DNA of 64,000 bases from Jimgerdemannia flammicorona (GCA_003990745.1 RBNI01000007.1:1-64000), one strand, 5' to 3'. Counted from the stretch's first letter, positions 35,615-46,545 are shown. Program-made: numbers and translations. The notes: generated from the sequence alone by a model not told the origin.

Positions 35615-35870
35615 TGGGCAACATGGGCAGGCAAGATGGGCAAGATGGGCAAGACAGGCAAGATGGTAAGATGGGTGACATGGGCAAGATGGGTAGATGG
35701 CAAGACAGGTAATATAGGCAAGATAGGAAAAACAGGCAAAACAGGTAATACAGGCAACACAGGCAATACAGACAATACAGGCAACATAGGCAACATGAGT
35801 GGGCAAGATAGGAAAGAAGAGTAAGATGGGTAAGATGGGTAAGATAGATAAGATGGCAAGATGGCAATAC
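35615..35870 (+). repeat. 9-bp minisatellite at the 5' end of H
   Basis: About 25-28 imperfect copies of a 9-mer near 'tgggcaaga' and 'caggcaata' begin directly after the target duplication. Two sub-blocks exist: a TGGGCAAGA type on the left and a CAGGCAAYA type on the right, then the first type again. Because it lies inside the duplicated target, it belongs to H and is probably its 5' UTR or promoter region. Its minus-strand frames give meaningless Leu-Pro-Val and Cys-Leu repeats. Confidence 0.88.
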
Positions 35871-36069
35871 AGGGACTTCTTTTGCTCAAATCACCTAGAG
35901 TGAGCTAAGTCACACAGATATCTTTTAGTGAAAGACAACATATTCCCAAGTTTTTATTTCAAATACACTGGTATACCTTATGTGGCGGGAGTCAATCTAT
36001 AAGACACAACAAGTTTCAGTGAAAACCGTCAAGTTTTGGTGACATGAGAAGTTAAGATTCCTCTAGCTC

Positions 36070-37280
36070 TGAGTATCTGAAGAGGAGGAGGCCTGATCTG
36101 AGTATTCCCAAGAGCTTTGCAGCTGTTGCAGAGACTGGTATGGCTGCTGGAGAGGCTGGTGGTCAGGAGAGGCCTGGTGGAATTGAGGCCTGACATACTG
36201 TGGTAGGGAGTAGGAGGGCTGCCACCAGGCCCTTAGGAGTGGGACAGGGAGGGGTCAGATGACAGGTCAGGTGATGGGTCAGGGGACAGGGGTCTAGTGG
36301 TGTGATATTGGGGACTAGTTCTTCTGGGGCTGGGCCAGTGGCTGGAGAGAGGACTGCTGGTAGCGTAGCTGTGACTGGTGAGGCAATTACTAGTATTTCT
36401 GGGATCAAGAGAAAGGTGACACTGGCAGTAGGGATAGGTAAGTTGGTATTGAGGCTACATATCCTTTTATAAATCAGTATCAATATGGGCAGTCTTGGCA
36501 AACTTCCTGGAATTGGCAATGTTAGCTAGGGAGGTTCTGAGGCTAGTTAGAGAGGAAGTGACTGAGGCAGAATCCTTGAGCTTCATCTCTTTGGCAGAGG
36601 CAGTGGAGATTGGATTTGTGAAGGAAGATACAATGGTGAAGACATTGGAGAAAGAGTTGACTGTCAAGGATATCCAAATTGGAATAGCAAGGTGTTTGAG
36701 GTGGGACCCACATGCTGTTCAACTGATGGTAGAAGGTTTGCTGAATCTGGGTAGATAGGAGACTAAGGAGATGGTGGTGGAGGTAATGGGGGGTTATTGT
36801 GAGATGGTGGACTTTGGGTTCATTTTCTGGGAGGGCACCAAATTGAGGAATGGCAACTGTGAGGTAATGCTGTGACTGAAAGGCAAGGAGACAACTGGGC
36901 TGGGATGAGATTGGCCTGAGGGGATTAGAATTGGAGGACAAGAGTACAAGGTATGGAGAAGGAAGGGAGCAGAACAGGAGGAGGATGTGTTGGCAATTGC
37001 TCTGGAGGAGAGAGAGGCTGCCAAGGAGCTGTGAAAGAGGAAGTAGGAAGAGTTTGCCAAGGATTGGGTCTGGATCCAGACAGATGGCAAGTAGAAGAGG
37101 TGGAGAAAAGGGAACTGAGAGCATCTGCAGGTGGCCCTTCAAGGAGCAGTAGTAGAAGAGAAGGTGAGAGTAGAGGTGGCCAAGAATCAGATAGAAGGAG
37201 TGGAGGTGGTGGAGGTGTCCTTCTCCCAGCTGGATGGTGTGGAGAGCTCAGTGTATGCACCAGTGAGAGGAAAGTGAGTG
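36070..37280 (+). pseudogene. ORF1-like protein of element H
   Basis: The central part (36495-36900) shares order and wording with LINE-A ORF1: C-L-R-W-D-P-H-A-V-Q-L-M-V-E-G (compare L-H-W-D-P-R-V-V-Q-L-L-V in A5), then a segment with F-W-E-G-T, then W-D-W-P-E-G-I-R-I-G (compare R-D-W-P-S-V-L-M-W-G) and a Glu-rich helix (about 36960-37060). The N-terminal third is Gly/Pro/Thr-rich and probably disordered. About eight stops, nearly all at Gln or Trp codons. LINE ORF1 proteins bind element RNA; the fold here is not one I can name. Confidence 0.7.
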
Positions 37281-37552
37281 GATAAGGAGGAGGTTGGTGA
37301 AGGAGACTTTGAGGTTAATACTGAAGTAGTGCCGGAGACTCAGGTGGAGGATACCAATATGGCTGGGGCAGTGAATGTCCATTGAGAGTACCCAGATCTA
37401 GTTACTTGGGCAGTGAGGTGGTAACTTGCACTCTAAAGGTGTAGGGCTGGGTGAGTGTGAAGGTGGGTTGAGATTAGGGTAGAATGGGGCTACTGATATT
37501 GTATGAGGATATGTAGCATATTATAAATAGTTAATAAATGAGACTATAGTCT

Positions 37553-37580
37553 AAAAAAAAAAAAAAAAAAAAGAGACAGG
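37553..37580 (+). repeat. Poly-A tail and right target-site duplication of H
   Basis: About 18-20 A residues (37553-37570, two more shared with the duplication) followed by AAGAGACAGG (37571-37580). LINE-B sequence resumes directly after. Confidence 0.85.
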
Positions 37581-38283
37581 GGCATAAATCCTGATGAAAG
37601 CCAAGCCTCAAAACATGAGCCAGATATAGAAGGGGTCAGTGGAGGACCCAGAAATAAGTTGGGCAAAATGGTTTGACACAAGGACTACAAGACCACTATT
37701 CTGGTGACCCATGATCCTGTATAATGTCTGAGGAGAAGACATGTGAATGAGCAGAGAGGAATATAGTGGAATGTACCATATTTCACATATGGAAAGAATA
37801 TTAAGAGCAGGACCAATTAACCAACTGAGTACATTAAACTTGTCCTGAGTTAGTTCATATATATTGAGGAACCCGACTCTCATTGTGGACTAGGTATATT
37901 AGTGCCAACAGTGTGGAAAGCACCTGAAGAGGAAGCCTTGGCTTTCAGATCCATTGCTATCTCCCCAGTCATAACCACAGTACTACCTGCCTTTGAAGCA
38001 GGGCTGGCCAATAGAGAAGCAAGAGAGGGAAGGGTAAGGCTGAGTTCTATAGCCCATACCTTGTAGAAGGTCTGTACCTCAGGCCTCTTTACAGTGGCTT
38101 TGCCAGCCAACTGTCAGACCTAAGTATGGAAAGATTGAAGTATATGTGCTTTTATGGCCTCTATGGTATTCTTATTATTGGGGAGCATTGAGTCTCAGAC
38201 TGAGAGCACTGAGAATCTGAATACCTTCATCTTTTGAAATACTGTGATATAATCAGGGTAGAGAAGGAATTTGATGGTCACAA
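37581..38283 (-). pseudogene. LINE-B ORF2 5' part: start of endonuclease (B2)
   Basis: Continuation of B2 upstream of the H insertion. The frame 37608-37883 reads R-V-G-F-L-N-I-Y-E-L-T (typical start of an APE endonuclease, L-N-V-x-G-L) and I-C-E-I-W-Y (where L-x-E-T-W is usual, the Glu being catalytic). The preceding frame (37880-38110) with V-K-R-P-E-V-Q matches B1 at about 30820-31000. Ends near 38283. Confidence 0.7.
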
Positions 38284-38369
38284 TTCACATTACACCAACT
38301 TCAAGCAATGGTTTTCAATACAACTTAGAGAAAAGATATTATAAAAATGTCATCAAACAAGTATTCTGA

Positions 38370-40359
38370 TAGGTGTGCTGGGTTGGATGGATCTGGAGCT
38401 TTCAGCTAGCAGAATGTAGAGAGGGATTATGGCCTGGGGATAGGGGCCTTTGGAGGGTCGAAGGGTGGCAAGGGCTCTGGAGGTAGACCAGTATCTGGCA
38501 GTAAAGAAGGAAGGCCTAGCCCCCCAAGCTTTGCAGATAAGGAGAAGAAGAGTGGGTGGCCAGCTAGATCTAGAGCTGGTGCTGCTGAAGGGAAGGGCAA
38601 GGTGAGCCTAGGGAGGGGGGGAGGTACTCAGGTGGGGAGGCGAGTGTAGGTACTGGAGGTACTGTAGCTGAGGGTGAGACTGCTGATAGAAGTGTGATGG
38701 GGAATCAAGAAAAAAAAAGAGATGTGATGGGTGATAATGGAGTTGGGCAGGGATTCCCAATGCAAAAGAGAGACCTGGCCAATAGTGTAAGGGGGCTGGT
38801 GGTAGCACTATTACTCAGGAAATTGATCTCAGAGTTTGTAGTAACACTGTGCTTCCAAGGCTTAGTGGTGATGGCAAAGATGATCTTTGGACTTATCTCG
38901 AAGCAGGTGGCTGGGGCTGTCTTGGTGAAGTTTCTGAAGGATCTGGAGGGGGTTGAGGTGGGCTTTGAGGAGGTGGGCCCACTGGAAGAGGCTCTGAAGA
39001 CTGGAGCGACAGTTGGGGAGGTAGTGGTCCTCATGGTGTGCTGCCTGAGGTGAGACTCCAGGGTGGTGCAGCTTCTAGTGAAGGGGGTGCCTACAGTAAT
39101 GAAGGAGGAGACTAGGAGGAGGGTGGAGGAGATGATGGTGGAGTATGGCAATGTGGTGGATGTTAGTTTCCAGATGTGAGAGGGGACCTCCATCAGAATA
39201 GGTGATGTGGATGTGAGGATTAGACTGGCTGAAAGAGAGGCCACAGGGAAGGCAAGTGACTGGCCCTCAGTATTGATGTGGGGGACTTTTGTCTGTAAGG
39301 TATCAAGGGTGAGAGAGAGTGAAGAGGAGAAGGAGGACTTATTGGAGGCTCTGGAGGAGTTGAGTAGTGCTGTTGAGAGGAGGGTAATGGTCTGGAAATT
39401 GTATGAAAAGTTGATATATCTGGAGATTGTTGATGGAAAGCATATTTGCACTGACAAGAGATAGTGGGAGAGGGCTCAAGGGTACAGAAGGCAGAGGGAG
39501 TTACTAGTGAGCATGGAAGGAGAGGTTAAGTTGATGACTGTGGGCACTGCAAAGTCTGGGGGAGTGGTGGTGAGTGACTGGACTAGCCAGAGAGGAGGTA
39601 ATAGAGAGAAGGGCCTGGAAGGAGCTGATAAGGCACTGCCCAAGGATCTGATTGCTGATGGTACTTTTGAGGTCTGGGACCCAGTTGTGGATAAAACTCC
39701 CTCTCTGATCAAGAGGGGTCTAGCTGTAAGAAGTCGGGTAGTAGAGGACAAGCTGATGTGGGGTGCTCATTTGGGGTTGCTGATATGGCGAAGGGTGGAC
39801 AGATGGTGGCCATTGGTGAGGATAAGCTGGTGGATGTCCCTGAGGAGAGATGGGATGAGACTGCCAGTGTAGGGGCTGATACCACGATACTGGATACAGG
39901 AAGGCCAGGGACACCAGAAGGGAAGGAGGTAGAGAACCTGCTGTAAATGAGCAAGGTGATGGATAACCTTGTAGCTTGGGAGTTGGGGAAGTGGACCTGT
40001 GAGTGATGAGTAAGGAGTATTGGGCAGGAATTCTGTGGAGAGAGGGGGTGGTGGGGGCACTGCAGGCAGAGATTCTTGTGATTTTTCTAGAGAAGAAGGG
40101 CTATGAGATTGATAAGGAGAGAGAGGCAGAGCTTGCAGTTGTTGTTGGTGAGTGGGCTGCCTACTGTTGGGCTGAGCAGCATGGTTTGTAGCTCTGGCAG
40201 AAGACATGTCTGGAGTATCATGAGGACTTCGAGGAAAAGAAGGATGGGGCAATAGCTGAACTTCTAGAAGGATTGAAAGCACAGGCAGCTGAGGAGAAGG
40301 TGCTTGCTGCTGAACATGACTTGGACTTGGTGCAGGAGGAGTTGAATGCAGATTTGTAG
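38370..40359 (+). pseudogene. LINE-A ORF1 (A4)
   Basis: N-terminus: Gly/Ser/Lys-rich, probably disordered (38390-38640). Core: 38694-39464, with a hydrophobic helix-rich domain, V-V-Q-L-L-V-K-G-V-P, D-W-P-S-V-L-M-W-G and a Glu-rich helix. C-terminal third: 39507-40359, including V-D-V-P-E-E-R-W-D-E. It ends N-A-D-L-stop, identical to A5 (stop 40357-40359). Around six stops and at least two frameshifts. Likely the RNA-binding partner of ORF2; no CCHC knuckle is visible. The start codon is unclear. Confidence 0.75.
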
Positions 40360-40389
40360 AGGTGTGATTGATAATCAACATTATTTCTA

Positions 40390-43170
40390 ATGAACAGTAC
40401 AACTAACATTTTCTCTCTAAATGTGAATAGATTGTGGGGTACTGGGAGGCATAAGAACATTTTTACTTAGCTTAAGAAACTGGAGGCTGATCTCTTCTTA
40501 TTGCAAGATATATGGTGTGAGGGTGAGGAGGATCAAGTGGAGTGGACTAGAGAATGGGGTGGAGATACTGCTTGGATTGGCAAAGTAGTGATTCTGGTGA
40601 GGAAGGGTAGAGGAGATTTGGGTGGAATCAGGAGCTGGGGTGACTGCTTAGTCTGGAGAGAATGGCCTAGGCTGGAGTGAGAATTAGTTAAGGTTGGCTC
40701 CTACTACTGCCCTGCAGTTAGGGGTGAGCAGATTGAGTGGATTACAGATCTTTTAGAGGTAGGCATTCTCTTGGAGGAGAGTATTGATATTCTGGGAGGT
40801 GACTTTAATATGGTGCAGGATCCACAGCTTAATAGACTTAGTGGGAGGAGTGTAGGTGGGAGGAGTAGTGGTCTGTATAAGTGGGAGGAGACAGAGAATC
40901 TTAGCTCTTTAGGGGATATGGGGAGAATATGGTGGGGCAACTAGAGGGTCTATATGGACTGAGTGAATGGACTAGGTATGAGAATTGACTGGATTCTGAC
41001 AGCTGAATGTTGGGGAGTTGATGTTTGGAGGACTCTAGAGATGGAGTGGTGCCCATGGTCCAATCACTGGGGGCTGTTGGGGCAGGAACAGTTTGGGGGA
41101 AGTGGAGATGGACCTGGACATTGGTACCTTAACTCCTCCCTGCTGGCTGAGAAGGGGTTGTGGGACCCATGGGTGGAGGAAATCCAGGAGAAGATCACCC
41201 ACTGGATACATGAAGGTTCATCTGTAGGTGACTGCTGGATGCAGTTAAAGGAGACTGCAAGGGTCTATTGAGAGGAAGCTGGTAGAGAGGCTGGGAGGCA
41301 GAAAGGGAAGCAAGTAAGGTGTACTTCCAAAAGGCTGATTAGATTACAGATGGAATGGGCCAATTTGCTTTCTGCTGAAGGGGTGGAGGATTGGAGGTTG
41401 GTGAGGGTGAAATTGGAGGTAACAGAGTTGCAACAGATATTGAGAGAAGAGGAGATCGATTTGAAAGGAATGGTTGCCAGACTGTGGTGGCAGGGGCTTG
41501 AGGAGGGCGAGAGGTCTATGAGGTACTTGTCTAGACTTCTCTAAGCTAAGAGGGTGTGAATTCAATGGGATGGGGTCTTTGATGATGAGGGAGATATAGT
41601 GTTTGGTATGCAACAGATCTTGGAAGTATTGAAGGAGCAATGGAGGGAGCTGTGGAGTGAGGAGGAAGGGGGTACAGATGGAGAGGCTATTGGTGATACA
41701 CTGCAGGAGTGGGTTCTACTGCAAGTAGAGGGGCTTGGTGACTTGATTGAACCAGTCCAAGAGGGAGAGATCAAGAGTGTCCTTGCAGCAATCAAGCTTG
41801 GGACAGTAACAGGAGAAGATGAGTTACCCTGGGACTTCTGGAAGAAGATGGCAAAGGTCCCTGGAGTATTGAGTGAGATGGCTGCTCTCTGTGACTATGT
41901 TCTTCTGAATGGCGAGTGGATTGGAGAGCAGGACTTTGGGCTGGTGGCCTTATTGTACAAAGATAAGGAGAGAAGAGAGGACTGGAAGAACTGGAGACCA
42001 ATCATGCTTCTAAATATAGATAGGAAGATGGTGACTAAGGTGATTGTTGCAAGGCTACAGAAAGTTGCCCAACAGGTACTGGGTGAGGAGCAGCAGGGCT
42101 TTGTTGGAGGCAGACTTATAAGAGATGGGACTGCATGGATGCATGGCATTATTGAAGGGGCCCAGGCTTGTGGACTGGATGGAAGATTGGTCTTTTTGGA
42201 CCAGAAGAAGGCCTATGACCAAGTATGGCAGGTTTGGCTGGGCAAGGTACTGGATAGAATTGGTGTTCCCATCTAATTTCAGGCTTCTATGTTGAGTCTG
42301 TTGGAGGGAAGTCGGGTGGTACTGATGTATAATGGTCACTGAGTTCTGGCATTTCTCTTAGGAAGAGGAGTTCCTCAGGGGGACCCTCTGTCTTCTATTC
42401 TCTATGCCCTTTCATTAGAACCTTTGATAGATAGTATTCACCAGAAGGTGGTGGGGCTCTCTATATATGGTATAGTATAGAAGGTGGGGGCCTTTACTGA
42501 TGACATGGTAGTTGGACTTAGTTCTGTAGCAGATGTTGAGGCACTTAAGAGGATAGTGGAGTAGTATGAGGCACACTCTGGGGTGAAGCTCAACTGGCAT
42601 AAGTGTGAGACAATGGTACTAGAGAATTGACTAGTAGGTGAGAATGTCATTGGAACAATTGTCTCTCTTAATGAGGTGGTGCAGTATCTGGGCATCTCCT
42701 TTCTGTGAATAAATCTGTCTTGCCATGAGTGTAGTGAGAGAGCAGAGTGACCATTTGGGGGGAGGCCCTTTGAGGGTGGGGGGGCCACCATATCTCTCTG
42801 GCAGAGTAGGTGTCAACTCTGAATGTCTACTGGTTCTCTAAGCTATGGTACATGGCCTATCACCTAGACTTCCCAGCTTGGGTGGTGAAGAGGTGGATAA
42901 AGATGGCTAGAGATTGGATTTGGGCAGGGAGGAGGTCCCAGATCAGTTGGGATATTCTTGCAACACCAGTGGTTAGGGGAGGTCTAGGCCTTGTGGATCT
43001 CTCTAAGAGGTTGCACTGCCTGTGAGCCTGGTGGTTGAAGAGAGCTGTTGAACTACAGGGAGGGAGTTGTGTATCACTATTGCAGAAGGTGTGGGGAATG
43101 AGATCCTCTCCTTGAGGGTTCTCAGGAGATTTGCTCTCTTTGGTAGAGCTGAATGGAAGTCAACAGCCAA
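40390..43170 (+). pseudogene. LINE-A ORF2: APE endonuclease and reverse transcriptase (A4)
   Basis: Starts M-N-S-T-T-N-I-F-S-L-N-V-N, as in A5. Endonuclease: G-G-D-F-N-M (about 40795-40812) and R-I-D-W-I-L-T (40980-41000). RT: W-R-P-I-M-L-L (about 41992-42012), F-V-G-G-R-L-I-R-D-G (42100-42130), F-L-D-Q-K-K-A-Y-D (42195-42221), G-V-P-Q-G-D-P-L-S (42370-42396), and F-T-D-D-M (about 42490-42505), where the Ala of the FADD box is Thr. A 225-codon open stretch (41599-42276) shows how mild the decay is in the middle. Beyond 42700 stops become frequent. The protein would nick target DNA and prime reverse transcription there. Confidence 0.85.
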
Positions 43171-43175
43171 GAATA

Positions 43176-43676
43176 ATAAATCAATAACTCTTGATGTCGA
43201 TACAATAAAGAAGAACTTTGAGGAATTGACATTGCTTGTGGCTGACTTCAAGGCCAATTCCAAAAGCCAAAATCATGAATGAATGAACTCCACTTTATAT
43301 TGCTGTGCTGTACAGGCATGTCAATGTTGTGAAGTTGCTTATTGCTGATTTTGGGGTGAACTCCAATGCCAAAGACATCAATGGTTGGATGGTGCTTTAC
43401 ATCACTATGGCGAAGAGATACATTGAGATTATGATGATTCTTGGAGCCAACCTCAAGACAGGCATTAACTGTAAGAATAGCAATGGATCAACACTGCTTC
43501 ACATCACTGCACAGAATGGGCACATCGGAGTCATGTGGTTGCTCATGACTGAGTTCAGGGCAGATGCTAATGCTAAGGACAACAATGGATTGATGCTGCC
43601 TATCATCACTACAAAGAATCGGCACCTTGAGGTTGTGAGGATACTCAAGGCCAGACACCAATACCAAGAGCAATAA
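43176..43676 (+). pseudogene. Ankyrin-repeat fragment joined to LINE-A
   Basis: About four ankyrin repeats on +: H-V-N-V-V-K-L-L-I-A-D-F (43315-43350), a diverged unit, L-L-H-I-T-A-Q-N-G-H-I-G-V (43494-43532), and a last one ending before TAA at 43674-43676. The first part (to 43282) and the rest are in different frames, and a TGA replaces the usual Trp before T-P-L-Y. CpG is strongly depleted compared with the 18.7-19.9 kb ankyrin gene, and the two differ in sequence, so this is a separate, mutated paralogue fragment. No ZZ finger follows. The boundary with LINE-A lies within 43150-43180. Confidence 0.75.
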
Positions 43677-44934
43677 ATTGATACCGTTATTATTTTGCTA
43701 TGCAGAAGGGGCTTGCAAATTTAAATTTATTTGTGGCCAAGTTGGGGACGGCCTATGAAATCAAGTAATTTGTTATAATACTACTTTCACTCAGATAATA
43801 AGACTGTTAATGAATTTGGGAATTTATGTAAATGACATTTTCATGATAGAAATACTTGAATATATTTCTATCTCTATTGAATAATACATCTTTCAAATAT
43901 ATTAAAAAAGATAAGTAATCCTCACTTGTCTAATAGAGTATATATACATCAACTGCCCATTTTCAAGGCAATTTGAAAAGATATGGTCAGAAATATTTTT
44001 GCTATTGCTAGAGACTTCTCAACTTTTATAATACCAAACTCATCACAAACCTCTAAAGAAATCAACAGCACATGAGAATCTATCCATTCCAATATAATGG
44101 CGACATCTAGGAGAATAAATCTCATCAAAAAGAAACTTGACACAGGAGGGAAATTACAAAAGGGATATTTGGTAGCAAAGGAAAATCTAAACAAAAAATT
44201 TGTCACAAATGGAAATCTCAGCAAGCAGAAATTTGGTGGGGGAGGAAAATCTCAGAAAGTGGAAATATGTCAGTATAGGAAAATTGTAGCAAACAGAAAC
44301 TTAGCAGGGAAGGGAAATTGCAGTGAGACAGAATAGGAAATAGGTTGACAACAATTTCTGTCCCATTGTTGTTACAGGTTTTGCAGATGCAGTTCAGAAT
44401 AAAGGTGGTTTCGAATGAGTGAGGATAAGTGGAGAATGAAAGGCAAAAGGGAGCGAAGAGCTTAAAATCAATGGGGTATTCATTTTTTTAGGCTAAATTA
44501 TACATTTTGTCATATCTGTCAAGCTTGGAGTCATGTGTGTGAAAAGTTTATAGCTCACTGCTAGAAGAACACATCCAAAACCGTTGAGTGTTGACACAAT
44601 CCTACCAATCTATAATTTGTGAGTTTTGAACCAGATGGTGCTTTAATGACTTCTAGCATTATTATCTCAAATTAATTCCCTACTCCAAATCCAAAACCTC
44701 CATAAACTCCCATCTCTCCATAAATAATAAATTGGATCAGTATATATTGTGTATTGGGCAAATGTACACATGAGGAAAGTTCTGTTTTGAATGCATTGCA
44801 TCAGTCAGTTTAAAGAACCCAACATAAAAGATGTATAAGAGGGAGGTGGGTGGAAGCAAAAACCAAATGATAATGATTGAGCAGAATGGGAAGAGACTAA
44901 TTAAGTGTGTTTTGCCTAATCGAGTAATATATAT
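43677..44934. other. Unassigned region between ankyrin fragment and Gypsy G2
   Basis: AT-rich to moderate composition, no recognised gene. It contains the 32-bp tandem repeat at about 44127-44335, covered separately. Frames up to 91 codons exist (43949-44224 minus) but show no family features. Confidence 0.4.
44127..44335 (+). repeat. Tandem repeat, about six units of 31-34 bp
   Basis: Each unit has the pattern 'aacagaaattTg...gg(g)gaaaatctcagca', with 'ggaaa' boxes about every 32 bp: starts near 44127, 44158, 44191, 44222, 44255 and 44289. The frame 44097-44336 (79 codons, Lys/Gly/Asn-rich) spans the whole array, but unit lengths vary out of frame, so coding is doubtful. Confidence 0.7.
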
Positions 44935-46307
44935 TGTAATGTACCTGGCTCAATGGAGACAAATTACAAGATTGGGGGTTGATGTAGTTTGGCTTGAGCC
45001 CCCAGTTACTTTGTCAAAAAGCAACAAAATATTCTATGATTCCTGAGGTCCTTGGTATTTAGTGGTATAATAGTCAAAAGCTGGATATCTGCGAGCGATT
45101 CTGGCAATTTCCTTATTGGAACAGTTCTCTGGGTATAGTAGCAATTTGTGTGTGAATTGATTTCCTTCTTGGGTCAACTGGGAATTGGTAGAAATTTATG
45201 TGTAGCATGACAATCTTGTGCATAATGGTCTGGTAATTTAGTGGTTCTCCTTATGTGATTTCTGCATGATGATCTCTGTGTAGCATGATGAGTTCCTTAT
45301 TCAGGTCAACTGGGAATACCACAATTTATATAGTATGACGATCTCCAAAAGTATGCATGACTCGATTTGGCTCACTGAGAATAGAGGATTGCGGGAGTTC
45401 CTCCTGGGACAGTTTGCTGAGAATTATACTGGTGGCAGATTACTCAATAACTCGGGCTCGCTGGGGACAATGGATAACTTGGATTGGTGTAAATAACTCG
45501 GATGGCATGGGAGGCAGATAATTCAAGAACTTGGGTAACTCAGATGTTGTGCATTCTTCTGAATTGGCTTTAACTGGGAATACTATTCGGATGGCATAGA
45601 TTCTTTCTGAATCGGGCTCTTCTGGGGATACAGATAACTTGAAAATGGCAGATGATGTAGATTCTCTGGAATCAGCAGGCTTCTGGGAAATAACTTGGAT
45701 GGTGCAGATTCTTCTGAATCAGTGACTTCAACTGGGAAATGGCGGCAAAGTTCTTTCTTGAACTTAGGCGGCAAATCTTCAGGCTTATCTGGCAAGCAAA
45801 CCAAAAATGGACTTGTTCTTTATATCAGAAAGTGGACCAGAGTAGAAGAGAAGAGAACCAAGCTCACAACTTCTTGGCAGTGGCTCATTGGCAGGCATAT
45901 CTCCTAAGTGTTGCAATCCTTTCTGGATTAAGTGGCTTTTGGTAGGCATTTCTCCTAAATGTACCAGACAATTGACTTTTGCTTTGATTTGTATTCAACT
46001 TTTGGGACTGAGGTTTATTCACTCTTGTCTCTGGGGTAATTTACACAGATTGGTTGCTATCTGGTTGCTATGTGGCTAACTATAGATTTGCTACTTATGG
46101 CAAGTTGTACAGGTCCAGTACAGGTGTGCAGGTCCTGTACAGGTGTGTAGGTCCTGTACAGATACACCTTATCTAGTAGTCTGGCTATTTATATGGTTTC
46201 TGCAACAATGGTTAATAGTTACTATGCTGTGTGTTCACATCATCTGGTTAATTGTTTGCATCATCTAGCTAAGATATAATTTTGGTGATATGTCTTGGTT
46301 TGTCACA
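44935..46307 (-). repeat. 3' LTR of G2
   Basis: On + it begins TGTAATGTACC and ends TTTGTCACA, that is, TGTGACAAA...GGTACATTACA in sense. It aligns throughout with 53894-55278. Inside U3 a roughly 19-bp unit containing 'ggtcctgtacaggtg' is repeated three times (46105-46165). Confidence 0.92.
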
Positions 46308-46319
46308 TCAGCCCCCACT
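46308..46319 (-). other. Polypurine tract of G2
   Basis: AGTGGGGGCTGA in sense, adjacent to the 3' LTR and identical to the tract of G1. Confidence 0.85.
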
Positions 46320-46347
46320 AAAGGATGGTCTGTCCTCAGACTGTCCT

Positions 46348-46545
46348 TTAGTTATCATTCCAGTGTGGGTAAGCATCTTCTGCATCAATACCTATTCTAT
46401 CATCTTCATTGTCTGTACCATGGTTGCTCCATTCCAAGAGTTCTTCTTCTTCTTCTGGGAATAGAATTTCGACAGCATTAATGATACTCAGGTAGGTAGC
46501 TAGGTTCATTCCTTGTATATTGTGCCAGGAGAATTGTGCTTGCAT
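46348..46545 (-). pseudogene. Acidic C-terminal tail of G2 pol
   Basis: The last 65 codons before the polypurine tract are open and end in a strongly acidic stretch with F-P-E-E-E-E-E-L-L-E-W and D-A-E-D-A-Y. The G0 copy carries a 30-bp tandem expansion here. A role such as contacting chromatin proteins is speculation. Confidence 0.6.

Larger units (their letters stand above)
35615..37570 (+). mobile_element. Element H: ORF1-only half-LINE with poly-A and TSD
   Basis: A 1.96-kb insertion in B2, bounded by a 10-bp target duplication and ending in poly-A, hence moved by LINE machinery. Order: a 9-bp minisatellite (35615-35870), an apparent 5' UTR (35871-36060), one ORF related to LINE-A ORF1 (about 36070-37280), a 3' UTR, and a tail. 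There is no endonuclease or RT. The two ends look complete, so this resembles HAL1-type half-LINEs of mammals (L1 derivatives keeping only ORF1). The ORF is diverged from LINE-A ORF1, so H is not a fresh deletion of A4 or A5. Confidence 0.82.
32488..38283 (-). mobile_element. LINE-B copy B2, split by element H
   Basis: Aligns with B1 from 32488 to 35614, then resumes at 37571 to about 38283, the interval being the later insertion H. The excised copy would be about 3.8 kb. It is truncated at its 5' end (compared with B1, alignment stops at the equivalent of 31165), and LINE-A copy A4 begins there. Base composition is less AT-biased than B1, but nonsense codons are frequent. Confidence 0.82.
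38284..43175 (+). mobile_element. LINE-A copy A4, 3'-truncated
   Basis: About 4.9 kb: ORF1 (about 38370-40359), a 30-bp gap, ORF2 (from ATG 40390). It ends within the C-terminal region of ORF2 at the point equivalent to about 21890 of A1, where ankyrin-coding sequence takes over; the 3' UTR and tail are absent. CpG is nearly gone, but stops are fewer than in A1-A3. Its left end meets B2 without a visible duplication. A true LINE insertion keeps its 3' end, so a later deletion or recombination removed it. Confidence 0.85.

Noticed and set aside
35167..35889. 240-codon minus-strand frame with Leu-Pro-Val repeats
   Set aside because: It fuses the 9-bp minisatellite of element H to LINE-B endonuclease sequence across the insertion point. 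The repeats are a translation of a minisatellite, not a protein family.
36925..37285. Overlapping 110-codon frames on both strands in element H
   Set aside because: They are out of frame with the ORF1-like translation that shares motifs with LINE-A; composition is Ser/Pro/Leu-rich as expected of antisense frames.
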